A stretch of DNA of 64,000 nucleotides from Ruminiclostridium cellulolyticum H10. GTDB lineage: Bacteria > Bacillota > Clostridia > Acetivibrionales > DSM-1351. A model generated the notes under the pieces. The model worked only from the letters and a program-made list of their open reading frames with translations. It was not told the DNA's origin and did not search any database. Both the position numbers and the translations under genes were made by a program. The DNA lies in the NCBI RefSeq assembly GCF_000022065.1, contig NC_011898.1, forward strand, positions 3,041,501 to 3,105,500. The letters are read 5' to 3'. Below, in pieces: positions 1-9,398 of the stretch (position 1 is the first letter of the stretch; the number at the start of each line of letters is the position of its first letter).

Positions 1-1506
1 TTTTATATATTTAGCAAGAACATCTTTAAGAAGCTCGCCCTTGCTTAGCAGCTTTCCTTCCTTCAATTCATCGTATCCGTCTCCGCCGTTATACAGATAG
101 TCATTTGTTGCAACTTTGTAATACTTTTCTCTGTCCAGCGGTTTACCGTTTATTGTAATACTTACCAACCTTTTACCCGCAGGTTTTGATGCGTCAAAAG
201 TATACTTTATACCTGAAACCTGCAGGAAGCCTCCATTAGAACCTCCGTCAGGGTACAGCCTTACACCTCTTTCAACTGCGGTGTATATGTTTTCTCCCTT
301 TAGCGCTATTGTGACAAGTGAATTTACAAACGGCAGGGATTTTCCTATTGCATACAGGTTAATGTTTCCTGCGGGAATACTTTCTCGTATTCCGCCTCCA
401 TTCATAAGAGCTAAATCTGCACCGGCTGTTTCACGCATTGCATCGCACAGTAAGTTGGCAAGTGTTGTTTCTTTGCTTCTTACGTTACTTCTAAAACCGT
501 CAAGCTTTTCTTTAGTTTTTCCTACAACCACTTTGGAGGATTCAAGTGCAACTGCATGGTATTTTTCTGCCACCTTGTTCACAATCGGGTCGGCCTTTTC
601 CTTGTCTTTTGTTCTTTTAGAACTCCATACTACCTTTACCAGCTTTCCGTCTTTAAAGTACATATCTGCCAATCCTACATGGGTACTGTAGCCTCCGGCT
701 TCAACCAGATAAGTATTGTTAATCTTATCTGCCTTTTCATATAAAAAGTGGTGGTGTCCGCACAGAATCAAATCTATTCCATCTACCTGCTTTACTACTT
801 TTCTGTCTATGTCATCCCCAAGATGTGATATAAGTACTATTGCATCCACTTTACCCTTGAGCGTTGATACCATTTTATTTGCTATTCTGACAGGATCTTC
901 AAGGGTTACTCCTTTTGTTTCACGTGAGTTGGTATTTATAAGGGCATTTTGCTCCGTCATTCCAAATAAACCTATTTTTTTGCCCCCAACCTTTACAATT
1001 TTGTACTCTTGAAATGCAGGCTTTCCATCTTTGTAAATATTAGCTGAAAGAATTGGAAACCTAAGTTCGTCTTTGATTTGTACCAGCCTGTCATAACCAA
1101 AGTTAAAATCATGGTTACCAGGTGTCATTGCATCGAAACCCATTAAATTGGCTACTTGTACAACTCCTTCAGCCTTATTTATGTTAGCTTCGTTGGTTCC
1201 GTGAAACATATCTCCGGAATCCAGAACCAACGTATTCTTATTTTTTTCCTTTATATCGTCTATCAAATTCTTCATTAACGGCATACCCATCATTACGCTT
1301 ACGTCATCTAGAGAGTAATATCCCCCTGCTTCCTCATCGAAGATAATATGACCGTGTATATCTGCGGTGCTTACAACGCTTATTTTTTCTTCATAATAGC
1401 CTACGCTTTTAAGCAAATCATTAAAGTTAACGTATTTTGCTACAAGAAATACTGCTATTCCGAATATAAGTACTCCTATAACAATGAGATTTTTATAGCT
1501 TTTCAA
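1..1506 (-). CDS. 5'-nucleotidase family protein, C-terminus cut at window edge
   Basis: Predicted membrane-anchored or exported nucleotidase/phosphoesterase hydrolysing nucleotides or related phosphate esters outside the membrane. 502 codons are visible and no stop is reached. One N-terminal hydrophobic segment (about residues 6-25) is followed by the calcineurin-like metal motifs STADIHGHI, SGDMFHGT, GNHDFNFG, ISHLGDD and CGHHH. A C-terminal nucleotide-binding domain follows, with MNGGGIRES and NGGDGYDEL. The start is a TTG at 1506, with AGGAGG about 9 bases upstream; the nearby ATG at 1533 is followed at once by a stop in its own frame. It lies 18 bases after the second ABC permease gene, so it may be the last gene of that operon. 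Family assignment is firm; the exact substrate cannot be read from the sequence. Confidence 0.9.
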   Translation of the reverse strand, partial: MKSYKNLIVIGVLIFGIAVFLVAKYVNFNDLLKSVGYYEEKISVVSTADIHGHIIFDEEAGGYYSLDDVSVMMGMPLMKNLIDDIKEKNKNTLVLDSGDMFHGTNEANINKAEGVVQVANLMGFDAMTPGNHDFNFGYDRLVQIKDELRFPILSANIYKDGKPAFQEYKIVKVGGKKIGLFGMTEQNALINTNSRETKGVTLEDPVRIANKMVSTLKGKVDAIVLISHLGDDIDRKVVKQVDGIDLILCGHHHFLYEKADKINNTYLVEAGGYSTHVGLADMYFKDGKLVKVVWSSKRTKDKEKADPIVNKVAEKYHAVALESSKVVVGKTKEKLDGFRSNVRSKETTLANLLCDAMRETAGADLALMNGGGIRESIPAGNINLYAIGKSLPFVNSLVTIALKGENIYTAVERGVRLYPDGGSNGGFLQVSGIKYTFDASKPAGKRLVSITINGKPLDREKYYKVATNDYLYNGGDGYDELKEGKLLSKGELLKDVLAKYIK

Positions 1507-1524
1507 AAGAATAATCCTCCTTAT

Positions 1525-2364
1525 TTAATTCATAGCGGTACCTGTACTGGAATAGCGGCTGACACCTTTTTTCCAAAATGCATATACAAGCAGAAACATT
1601 ATTACGGCAACCACTGGAGTCATGTAGAGAAAACCGTTCCAGTATGAAGACATTTCGCTTTTTCTTAAGAAATATTGTGCCGGAAAAAAATTTACAAAAG
1701 CAAAGGGAACTACAAACATGAGCAGCTTTTGTATGATACCCGGATAAAAGCTCAACGGGTAGCCGGAAATTCTTCTAGCATTAAAGAATATTAGGTTTCT
1801 CAGATTATCAACCTTGTATGTCCAGAAACTAAAGCAGGCGGAAAACAGGAATATAGATGCCTGTATGACTGCTCCTGTTAGTAATATGACTATGTAGTAA
1901 ATAATGTTCTTTATATTCCAGTTTATACCTACTGAAAATGCAGTATTTACAAACAGGATTATTCCTACTATTCCATGGCCGAGAGCTGCACTTAAATCTA
2001 TCTTTGACGCAATTATTTGGTACATGAGCCCAAGAGGCCTGGTCAGAAACCTGTCAAACTCCCCTGAATAAATCATATTGTCAAAATCTCTCATACCTGC
2101 GAAGAACAATACAAACACACTGTAAGATAAAAACAGGAAGCTGTACAGGAAGAACATCTGGTTATATTCCCAGCCCTTTATCCGGACAAATCTTGTGAGT
2201 ATAAGAAACATAACAACGACGCTTATCATTTCCCTGCAAAAAATTGCTATTGTGATAAAAACTCTGTCAAATTTATATTCTAAAATTGACTTTATGCTTA
2301 GCTTTGCATACTTCATTAACAGGACTAACATTTCAAGCGGACTGTATAACGCTTTCTCTTTCAT
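1525..2364 (-). CDS. ABC-2 type permease (COG3694-like)
   Basis: Integral membrane subunit of an ABC exporter, 279 residues with about six hydrophobic helices. It contains a short EFDRFLTRPLG stretch after the second helix pair, typical of the DUF990/COG3694 permease family that pairs with COG4587 permeases. It starts 3 bases after the preceding permease gene stops, and both follow the ATPase gene, so the three form one operon encoding a heterodimeric-permease exporter. Such systems are often annotated as daunorubicin-type or multidrug exporters, but the substrate is unknown. No frameshift or truncation is seen. Confidence 0.88.
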   Translation of the reverse strand: MKEKALYSPLEMLVLLMKYAKLSIKSILEYKFDRVFITIAIFCREMISVVVMFLILTRFVRIKGWEYNQMFFLYSFLFLSYSVFVLFFAGMRDFDNMIYSGEFDRFLTRPLGLMYQIIASKIDLSAALGHGIVGIILFVNTAFSVGINWNIKNIIYYIVILLTGAVIQASIFLFSACFSFWTYKVDNLRNLIFFNARRISGYPLSFYPGIIQKLLMFVVPFAFVNFFPAQYFLRKSEMSSYWNGFLYMTPVVAVIMFLLVYAFWKKGVSRYSSTGTAMN

Positions 2365-2367
2365 TGT

Positions 2368-3156
2368 CTATCCCCCCTGTACAACCAATTTTTTCAATGC
2401 TGACCTCCATAGGAGCCTGCCTATTATAAACAAGCCCAGTGCCCATATAAGCTGTTTTATAAGTGCAAAAGCTATTTCCTCCATTGGCATTTGTCCCAGA
2501 TAAATAGTAATGGGTACATAATATATGGAAGCAAAGGGAGTAAGATTAATAAAATCCACCATTGCCTGGGGCATAAACCACAGAGGAAGCAGTGCCCCTG
2601 ACAATATCATTACCGCTGCGTCCTTTATTGTTACAAGGCTGAAAGTCCAATAGAACCAGAATGAGCTTATCCATACTATGAAGTTCAAGCAGTACAATAC
2701 AAGGTAACCTAAAATCATACTAACCAAAAAAAGTGCGAACATTGTTAACGAAAAAGGCGGAAGCATTTTAAATAGAAATATGGATATGATTAGTGCGGGT
2801 GTAAGTTGCATAACAACCCTGAAAATCAAGATACCTACATTATATGAAAAAGTATAGCCGCTGAAATTAATAGGCTTGAGTAAATCCAATCCTATAGAGC
2901 CCGATCGTACCTTGTTTTCAATTCGGTATTCATCCATAGCATAAATACATTGCATCAGAAAGGCAAGAACTACATAGGTTATCAGCATTTTGAACTGCAC
3001 ACCGGCTACAGCTTGTTCGTCCTCATAGATTGCTTTCCAGACACATATGTTGACAAATATCATGATTATGGCATTTATAATACCTGCTACACAATCTGCC
3101 CTGTATGCAATATTATTCTGGAATGCTTTTTTAGCGAACTCCACATAGGCTCTCAT
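2368..3156 (-). CDS. ABC-2 type permease (COG4587-like)
   Basis: Second membrane subunit of the same ABC exporter: 262 residues with about six predicted helices, and a YRIENKVRSGSIGLDLLKP segment that matches the cytoplasmic loop of COG4587 permeases. The ATG at 3156 lies inside the last 26 bases of the ATPase gene, with a G-rich ribosome binding site just upstream, so translation is probably coupled. The pairing of COG4586 ATPase, COG4587 permease and COG3694 permease is a known three-gene exporter arrangement in Firmicutes and actinobacteria. Substrate not determinable. Confidence 0.88.
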   Translation of the reverse strand: MRAYVEFAKKAFQNNIAYRADCVAGIINAIIMIFVNICVWKAIYEDEQAVAGVQFKMLITYVVLAFLMQCIYAMDEYRIENKVRSGSIGLDLLKPINFSGYTFSYNVGILIFRVVMQLTPALIISIFLFKMLPPFSLTMFALFLVSMILGYLVLYCLNFIVWISSFWFYWTFSLVTIKDAAVMILSGALLPLWFMPQAMVDFINLTPFASIYYVPITIYLGQMPMEEIAFALIKQLIWALGLFIIGRLLWRSALKKLVVQGG

Positions 3157-4141
3157 CGAACTTAATCCCCCCCTGATAGATTTCCCTGATTATCCCTTCA
3201 ATTTCAGGTTCTTGAACTGTCAGGTCCACAATAGAATATCTTTGAGTTAATTCATTTATAAGACTGGATATCTGGATTTCATCCTTACGGAATTTAAATA
3301 TCTTTTTGCTTCCCTTCTCTTCAATTACCTGTATTCCGGGTATATTTATTTTTTCAACATTCTCAGAAAAATCTACCTGTAGGGTTCTGTTGGTGCCGTA
3401 CTTTTCTTTTATTTCTTCTACAGTGCCATCATATATTGTTAAACCTTGGTCAATGATTATCATTCTCTGGCAGGTCTTTTCAATATCTTGCATGTCATGA
3501 GTAGTAAAGAGCATGGTCGTGCCTTTTTCTTTGTTGATATACCTGATAAACTCTCTTACCTTTTCTTTTGCGATAACGTCAAGTCCTATGGTCGGTTCAT
3601 CAAAAAATATGATTTCGGGGTCATGAAGCAAAGCAGCTGCAATATCCGCTCTCATTCTTTGTCCGAGACTTAGCTGTCTTACAGGTTGACTTATGAATTG
3701 ATTGATTTCAAGCAATTCATTAAATAGCTCCATATTTTGTTTGTATTTAGCATCAGGAATTTTGTAGATATATTTAAGAAGTTCAAAGGTATCAATTACC
3801 GGCAAATCCCACCACAGTTGGGTCCTCTGGCCAAAAACTACTCCAAGGCGCATAGCATTCCTTTTTCTTTCCTTGTAGGGACATAAACCGTCAATAGAGA
3901 TAGATCCTGAAGTGGGTACCAGTATTCCTGTTAACATTTTTACGGTTGTAGATTTTCCGGCACCATTGGGGCCAATGAAACCTACCATTTCACCTTTGTT
4001 AATGGAAAAACTGATATTATCAACAGCACGCTTCATTTTGTACTCAGGAACAAGCAGACTTTGAATTGAACCTAATAACCCTTTCTTCCTTACATTGAGT
4101 TTATAATCCTTTACCAGATTGTTTACTTCAATAAATGGCAT
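3131..4141 (-). CDS. ABC transporter ATP-binding protein (COG4586-like)
   Basis: Nucleotide-binding subunit of the exporter, 336 residues with the start used here. Walker A is GPNGAGKST, the signature is LSLGQRMRAD, and Walker B is IIFFDEPTIGLD, followed by the H-loop TTHD. An N-terminal extension of about 50 residues precedes the core domain and a C-terminal domain of about 90 residues follows, as in the COG4586 family. The open frame extends to 4207, but the ATG at 4141 has GGGAGAAGGA about 7 bases upstream and begins at the conserved MPFIEVNNLVKDY. It is the first gene of the ABC operon. Confidence 0.93.
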   Translation of the reverse strand: MPFIEVNNLVKDYKLNVRKKGLLGSIQSLLVPEYKMKRAVDNISFSINKGEMVGFIGPNGAGKSTTVKMLTGILVPTSGSISIDGLCPYKERKRNAMRLGVVFGQRTQLWWDLPVIDTFELLKYIYKIPDAKYKQNMELFNELLEINQFISQPVRQLSLGQRMRADIAAALLHDPEIIFFDEPTIGLDVIAKEKVREFIRYINKEKGTTMLFTTHDMQDIEKTCQRMIIIDQGLTIYDGTVEEIKEKYGTNRTLQVDFSENVEKINIPGIQVIEEKGSKKIFKFRKDEIQISSLINELTQRYSIVDLTVQEPEIEGIIREIYQGGIKFDESLCGVR

Positions 4142-4305
4142 TTGGCATCCTTCTCCCGTTTTTTTATAAAAAATGTAAAAAGAAACAAATAAGAGCCGTA
4201 CTAACAATTAATCTAAAATCAGAAAATAATTCAATATGATGTATTAATTGTCATTTTATATAATATTTTGTGAACTTTCTATTGTGTCTTTGTGTAGTAA
4301 AATAT

Positions 4306-4349
4306 AAAAAAAGGGACAAACTACCTTAAAAGGTAGTGCATCCCTTTTT
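4306..4349 (-). terminator. Bidirectional intrinsic terminator
   Basis: AAAAAGGGA and TCCCTTTTT flank an inner stem CTACCTT/AAGGTAG with a two-base loop. It lies just past the stop of the regulator gene on the minus strand. A-rich and T-rich flanks let it work in either direction. Confidence 0.8.
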
Positions 4350-4356
4350 ACTTTTT

Positions 4357-5159
4357 TTAGCAATCTATCTCGTTAATAGACATCAAATTAAGCTTTAAAC
4401 ATTTAATTACAGCCTGTGCCGAACATTCCACTTCCAGCTTTTTATAAATACTTTTTTTGTGGTACTTGACGGTATTTATGGTTATGCCTTCTTCTAAAGC
4501 TATGGTTTTATCAGGTACTCCCTTGGCAACCAGCTTAAGAATCTCCAACTGCTTCTTATTTAATATACATTCCTTCTTGTTGGGTAAAACTGAGTTTATC
4601 TCATTAGATTTTAGTTCATTTAGGATTTTGTATGCGGTAAGGTCAGCGATTATTTCAAGTTCAAATCCAACAGGCTCGTTCAGACTACATATAGCCAAAT
4701 AGCCTATTTCTCTTTTTTTTGTTTCCAATGGTACCGAATAAAAATAGAATTCTCGAAGCAAGTCACAATAATGATGTGGCGGTGTGGTATAAACGGGTTC
4801 TTTCGTTTTCATGGACAAAGCTATTGCATTGGTTCCGATTGCTCTTTCGGCAAAAGACATGCCAACCCTTATGCCGATTTTTTCAATTTTCTTGTTCAAT
4901 TCTCTGCAACACTTTTTTTTAAAAGGACCCCTTCGGGGCTGGTTAATAAAAATACTAAACTCTTGTTTGCTGTAAGACGCTCAAGTTCCCTCCATATTTC
5001 ATCAAACAATGATATTATCGGTTTGCTTGCATTTAATGCAGTTTGCAAAGCGTCTTCACTAATATACGTACTCACAGCAGCAGCTGAATTAATCAAACCA
5101 GAATTTATACATCTCCTCCATGACATTAGAATTTCTTCTACTGGTTGTAATCTATTCAT
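4357..5159 (-). pseudogene. GAF-type sensor with LuxR-type HTH, frameshifted
   Basis: Two abutting reading frames make one regulator. The first (5159 to 4896, 87 codons) carries SWRRCINSG and then SLFDEIWRELERL and FLLTSPEGVLL, which is the start of AcoR-like sensory regions. The second (4899 to 4357) continues with GIRVGMSFAERAIGTNAIAL and an EPVYTTPPHHYCD stretch of the same sensory domain, then ends in a LuxR-type helix-turn-helix (LEILKLVAKG, TINTVKYHKKSIYKKL). The frames switch at a run of eight A residues (4913-4920, T on the plus strand). One more A would join them without a stop as GVLLKKKCCRELNKKIEKIG, giving a protein of about 268 residues. No sigma-54 AAA+ domain is present. This may be a true mutation, a slippage-controlled gene or a sequencing error in a homopolymer. 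Its target genes are unknown; the divergent arrangement gives no hint. Confidence 0.75.
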
Positions 5160-5481
5160 ACATATATCCCCCCTATATTCAGTTTTTTGTAGGTAAAGTA
5201 CTCATATTTCAATATATTTATATTACCATACCTATAATATAAAAAGGTGATAATTATTATGTTTACCAGTTTTTGATAAATTAATGAGACAACTTAATTA
5301 CTGACACACAATAGTTTTAAGGTTGGTCATTAATATAAAAAAATTGAAGGAGTTTAAGAAAGAATTGCTAAATAAGCATACTAGCCGTTGTGCTATTTGT
5401 GTACTACTCCTGTGCAGTTTACGACTAATATGCTTATATGTAATTTGTTATCAAGGACTGTATCAATTATGTCCATATTAA
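5160..5481. other. Intergenic region without a gene
   Basis: AT-rich spacer between the frameshifted regulator and the serine hydrolase. The minus-strand ribosome binding site of the regulator (a run of G just before 5159) is at its left edge, and the hairpin described at 5373-5436 lies on its right side. No open frame of more than a few codons was seen. Confidence 0.6.
5373..5436 (-). other. 16-bp hairpin downstream of serine hydrolase gene
   Basis: Arms 5373-5388 and 5421-5436 pair over 16 positions. Read as minus-strand RNA, all 16 pair, with two G-U wobbles (5381/5428 and 5385/5424); read as plus-strand RNA those two are C-A mismatches. The structure is therefore better formed in the transcript of the serine hydrolase gene, whose stop is 46 bases upstream. 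No strong U tract follows, so it may be a weak terminator or a stabilising 3' stem. Confidence 0.45.
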
Positions 5482-6615
5482 CTATAAATCAAGCATTTCA
5501 TAAGAGAGATCCCTGATCTTTGGATGAATATCCGAGTATGCATAACCGCAGCCGCGTACATGCTGTACATAAAAAATCGCAAGACGGTTTTTAACATCAA
5601 TTAGTGCATATGCACCTGCAGCTCCATCCCAGCCAAATTCTCCAAGGGGGCTTTTAACTCCAGATCTTTCCTTTTCTACAAGAGTACGTACACCAAGGCC
5701 GTAACTGTAACCTATTCTGCCGAATTCATCAAAGTCCTTTTTAGATATGTCATTCATCTGATCCTTACGCATCATATCAATAGACTCTCTTGTAAGGACT
5801 CTGTATCCATCTGCACTCACCCCGTCGTTACACATGGCATCTAAAAACAGTATATAATCATCTGCTGTCGATAACAAACCGGCTCCTCCGCTTTCATATT
5901 TACTTGAAAGCTTGTAGCAGTTGGCTAGAGAGATGGGTTTTGATGTCATAGTATCCATATCGTATTCGAACTGTTCTGACATATTTGCCTTTCTGTCTGG
6001 TGTTAATTCAAAACCTGTATTCTTCATTCCCAAGGGCTTAAGAATATGTTCCTCCAGGTATTCTCCGAACTTTTGTCCTGATACCTCTTCTATAACTGCA
6101 CCAAGAACATCATGGCTGAGGCTGTACAGGAAGTGGGTACCGGGTTCAAATTCTAATGGTTCATTTGCTAGTGCCCGTATAACCTGTCTGGTCGTAGCTT
6201 CATATTCGGTGTCCTCAAGTACCTTCAGTATAGATGAAGCCTGAAGGTTGTAGTTTAGCCCGCTTTGCATGGAAAGCAGATGCCTTATTGTAAGTGTATT
6301 TTTAGCAGGCACTACCTCAGAGCCACATTTTACATTCAAATGTTTGTATTCCGGCAGGTAATCAGCTACAGGAGCATCAAGCGAAACTTTTCCCTTTTCA
6401 ACCAGTTGCATAATAGCAGTACATGTTATAAGCTTTGTTGCCGAGAAAAGCCAAAATAAATTTTCGGAAGTCAAGTGCTTTGTTTTTCCTGCGTCTGCAA
6501 AACCGGTAGTATGTCGAAAAACAGGCTTATGTTTGTGAAAAATAACGCAGTCACAGCCGGGTACACCCTTTGATTCTAATGAATCCAGATAATCTTTTAA
6601 AATTGCTTTGTTCAA
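5482..6615 (-). CDS. Beta-lactamase-like serine hydrolase (class C/esterase family)
   Basis: Cytoplasmic-looking serine hydrolase of the penicillin-binding-protein-like fold, 377 residues. The nucleophile motif SATK (about residues 58-61) and HLLSMQSGLNY are typical; the second motif is YSLSHDVLG, where family members often have Y-x-N, and the C-terminal motif is FGWDGAAGA in place of KTG/HTG. Members include esterases, D-aminopeptidases and transpeptidase-like enzymes, so the substrate is open. The open frame begins at a TTG (6633) that is itself inside the GAGGGGG ribosome binding site, so the TTG at 6615 (LNKAILKDYL) is the better start. No signal peptide is seen. It appears to be a single-gene unit, separated from the chemoreceptor gene by a hairpin terminator. 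Confidence 0.88.
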   Translation of the reverse strand: MNKAILKDYLDSLESKGVPGCDCVIFHKHKPVFRHTTGFADAGKTKHLTSENLFWLFSATKLITCTAIMQLVEKGKVSLDAPVADYLPEYKHLNVKCGSEVVPAKNTLTIRHLLSMQSGLNYNLQASSILKVLEDTEYEATTRQVIRALANEPLEFEPGTHFLYSLSHDVLGAVIEEVSGQKFGEYLEEHILKPLGMKNTGFELTPDRKANMSEQFEYDMDTMTSKPISLANCYKLSSKYESGGAGLLSTADDYILFLDAMCNDGVSADGYRVLTRESIDMMRKDQMNDISKKDFDEFGRIGYSYGLGVRTLVEKERSGVKSPLGEFGWDGAAGAYALIDVKNRLAIFYVQHVRGCGYAYSDIHPKIRDLSYEMLDL

Positions 6616-6710
6616 AATAAAATTCCCCCTCAATTGTTATTCAGCGTTCAGTTCTATTTTACAACAAACCTATTATATTTAAAATATTCCATAATGAGGA
6701 GACATATGAG

Positions 6711-6748
6711 AAAGGCTGTGTATGAACTAGGTTCACCCACAGCCTTTT
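6711..6748 (-). terminator. Terminator after chemoreceptor gene
   Basis: AAAGGCTGTG and CACAGCCTTT form a 10-bp stem whose loop contains a further TGAAC/GTTCA pair. It lies 16 bases past the minus-strand stop at 6764. The T tract on the minus strand is short, so termination may be incomplete. Confidence 0.6.
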
Positions 6749-6763
6749 AATACTTATGGAATT

Positions 6764-8806
6764 TTATAGTTTATCCAATGTTTTGAGCTCAGATGTTATA
6801 CTGTTTTGTGATGTTGACAGATATTCCATGGATAAAAGCAGATTTTCTATTGTGGCCTGTAGTTCCTCGCTGCTTGCTGCATTGGACTCAATAGCCTGAT
6901 TAACTACTTCTACCACTTCTTCTACTGTTTTTTCATTCTGTCTAAGAAGCTCAACATTGTTTGTAACCTCTTCAACCTGTTCTTGGGATTTAATAGTAAA
7001 ATCTATCAGGCCTTTTAGTGCAATCTTTGCAGAATCAATTTCAGATTTACTGTCATTTATTACAATAATCTGTTTCTCATTTCCCTCTGTAGTGGATTGT
7101 ATGTCTTTTTTAATGTTACCTAATATTTCAACTATTCTGCTTGTTGCTTCCGAGCTGTCGTTTGCCAGTTTTCGTATCTGCTCAGCGACTACGGCGAAGC
7201 CTCTTCCTGCTTCTCCCGCTCTTGCTGCCTCTATTGCTGCATTAAGTGCTAACAGGTTTGTTTGGGAAGTTACGCTGTTAATAAATTCAACAATTCCACT
7301 TATTTCGTTTGAACTATTAATCAGTTGCCTGATACTTTCGTGACTACTCTTTACCTCGGTTTCAACTCTTTCCATAGCATTTGTTATTTTGCTCAGACCC
7401 TCATCACTTGTTTTTACATACTCATGAGTCTTGTTAGACATATCACTAAGGGAATGTGTAGCACTATTTACATTATTCAAGGTATTTATCATGGTTCCCA
7501 TAACCTTAGTTATTTCGTCCACATGCTTCATTTCCTTCTCGTTATTAGCCGCCATTTCTCCGGAAGCCTGAGAAATCTGTTTTATGGTGTCAAATGCCTG
7601 GTTCATATTTTTACTATACTCTTGCTGTAAGCCTGATACATTACCTATACTTGTTTTGATTGTCGTTATTATTTCTTCATAGTTTTGGGTTACAACATTT
7701 ATTCCATCCTGAATTTCATTTAGTTCAGCCTCTTTTACATTAACTGTTTCCAGTGTGTTGGTTTTGCTCTTACCCATTGATTTCAGGACATTTGCAAATT
7801 TATTCAGCGATTTGAGTACAAATCTCAAATATTGGAAAAGCATTAATAGGAATAATAATAGTACGAGGAAGGAAACACTTGTGTATACTATAAGATTTGA
7901 ACTGACCTTTTTTTCGGTAGAATTCAGACTCTGTTTTGCAAGGCTTACACTGCTATAGTAGATTGTCGTGTCTAATTTAACATGCATTACATATCTGATT
8001 TCACTTCCGAATTTGACAGGAGCAAAAATATCACCGTTTTTGCCGTTAATGTTAATTACGGCTTTTCCGTCTTTAAACACTTGCTTTACAACATTATTCT
8101 CAACTTTTTTGCCTTTAGTCCATTCAGCCTTAGTTCCCTGCTTAAGGTTCTGTGTCAGTGCAATTCCCGCACTGTCAACTATTTGAATTGAGTTGATCCC
8201 GTTGCTGTTACTATTGTCAACATACATGCTCAATGCCTTTTCTACAACACCGGATTCACATGCAGTCTCAATAATTCCTTTATTGTCTTTTCTGGGAATT
8301 GCAGTAAATTTGAATATTTGACCTGTTTCTTCTTTAATTTTCAAAGTAGACGGTAATACCTGAGCTTTTCCGTTAAGAAGGTCTTTATATCCCTCCCATA
8401 TGGAAAACAGCGATAAGCCCTTTGCTGCTTTTTCGGTTGAAGCTATAAATATACCATTCTGATCTGTCAGGTATAAATCACTCATTCCTAGCTTCTCGCC
8501 AATTGTTTTAAGATCACTGTCTGTGAGTGTTTTCTGAGAATCCATTTCTTGAAGTGCATACGCTGCATTGAGCATTGATTCATCAACCTGGTTTTCTATT
8601 GATTCTATACTCAAGCTTATTTGACTTGTTATGTTTTCTAATTGACCCTTTACCTTTTGATTTGCATCTTTATTTAAAGTATTTGTGAGACTATTGAAGT
8701 TGTTCTCTAATATTCCGTTTGATATGCCAAGAAACACAATAGCCTCAATCAAATAAGTAATAATTAGTGCAGAAAATATAATATATATTTTTGATTTTAT
8801 TTTCAT
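6764..8806 (-). CDS. Methyl-accepting chemotaxis protein
   Basis: Transmembrane chemoreceptor, 680 residues. Helix 1 (about residues 7-29) and helix 2 (about 305-328) enclose an extracellular sensor of about 270 residues of dCache-like size. After a HAMP-like linker comes the signalling domain with the hairpin tip [20 protein letters not shown] and [19 protein letters not shown], which contacts CheA and CheW. Methylation-helix stretches flank the tip. The ligand cannot be told. The ribosome binding site is a run of G about 12 bases before the ATG. No chemotaxis genes are adjacent, so this is a stand-alone receptor gene as is common in motile clostridia. Confidence 0.93.
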   Translation of the reverse strand: MKIKSKIYIIFSALIITYLIEAIVFLGISNGILENNFNSLTNTLNKDANQKVKGQLENITSQISLSIESIENQVDESMLNAAYALQEMDSQKTLTDSDLKTIGEKLGMSDLYLTDQNGIFIASTEKAAKGLSLFSIWEGYKDLLNGKAQVLPSTLKIKEETGQIFKFTAIPRKDNKGIIETACESGVVEKALSMYVDNSNSNGINSIQIVDSAGIALTQNLKQGTKAEWTKGKKVENNVVKQVFKDGKAVININGKNGDIFAPVKFGSEIRYVMHVKLDTTIYYSSVSLAKQSLNSTEKKVSSNLIVYTSVSFLVLLLFLLMLFQYLRFVLKSLNKFANVLKSMGKSKTNTLETVNVKEAELNEIQDGINVVTQNYEEIITTIKTSIGNVSGLQQEYSKNMNQAFDTIKQISQASGEMAANNEKEMKHVDEITKVMGTMINTLNNVNSATHSLSDMSNKTHEYVKTSDEGLSKITNAMERVETEVKSSHESIRQLINSSNEISGIVEFINSVTSQTNLLALNAAIEAARAGEAGRGFAVVAEQIRKLANDSSEATSRIVEILGNIKKDIQSTTEGNEKQIIVINDSKSEIDSAKIALKGLIDFTIKSQEQVEEVTNNVELLRQNEKTVEEVVEVVNQAIESNAASSEELQATIENLLLSMEYLSTSQNSITSELKTLDKL

Positions 8807-9338
8807 TTTTTAGTACACGCCCCCCCTAATTAAGTTTAAAATACTGTACTTAAAACTCTAACCTAAATAGATTATTCTAAACCTCCAATCCTTTGTGTTC
8901 TTTTTGTAACTTTATAAAATTTAATACATCATATTGCAATTAACATAAAGTATAAGGTATAATAAGTAATCTTTTTTCGACACATTCTCTCTTTGTTTGT
9001 CCTAGCTTGTACGAGTTTTTTTAGACAGTTGGCCTTTGTACTATTGTAATCTTTATTACATTTTTTTGAAATATTAATAATAAATAAAATATTTGCCAAA
9101 CTAATGGATTATTTGCCATATAATGTTTATATTGTAAATGATTTTTAAATTAAAATCAAGCTATTCTCCCTATAAATTCCAAAATCAATGTTAACATAAT
9201 AGCTTATAGACCCTTCGGCCCTTCTTGAGGAAATCTTTTGGCCTTTTTATATACACGCTGTATGTATTAAAATGAATTTCCTGTAATAGAATAATTATGC
9301 CAAAATAAAATGTTTGTTTATTTTTATGTTATTTTTAC

Positions 9339-9367
9339 TTTAAATTTTATTTATGGGATGCTATAAT
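9339..9367 (+). promoter_or_regulatory. Promoter of tetR-MFS operon
   Basis: A perfect -10 box TATAAT at 9362-9367 is preceded, with a 17-base spacer, by TTTAAA at 9339-9344. The palindrome at 9368-9382 begins at the next base and would cover the transcription start. Confidence 0.65.
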
Positions 9368-9382
9368 ATGAACATCGTTCAT
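9368..9382 (+). promoter_or_regulatory. TetR operator palindrome 1
   Basis: Perfect inverted repeat ATGAAC-ATC-GTTCAT immediately downstream of the -10 box. Its core TGAAC-N3-GTTCA recurs at 9948-9960 before the exporter gene, which supports it as the binding site of the encoded TetR protein. Confidence 0.7.
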
Positions 9383-9398
9383 TAAAAAGGGTGATTAC

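Larger units (their letters stand above)
8807..9398. other. 592-bp AT-rich intergenic region between divergent genes
   Basis: Holds the upstream regions of the chemoreceptor gene (leftward) and the tetR gene (rightward). A GGCC-flanked hairpin followed by TTTTT on the plus strand sits at about 9217-9247, and TATAAT-like sequences occur near 8960 and at 9362. No open frame of note. A short plus-strand transcript ending near 9250 is possible but unproven. The classical GEMM c-di-GMP aptamer signature was looked for and not found. Confidence 0.4.

Noticed and set aside
4896-5159. The 87-codon frame as an independent small protein.
   Set aside because: It ends at an A8 run exactly where the next frame takes up the rest of the same sensory domain.
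6723-6735. A third TGAAC-N3-GTTCA palindrome like the TetR operators.
   Set aside because: It forms the upper part of the terminator hairpin after the chemoreceptor gene and is far from any promoter, so it is explained by the stem.
8807-9398. c-di-GMP riboswitch before the chemoreceptor gene.
   Set aside because: The conserved aptamer segments were not found on either strand.
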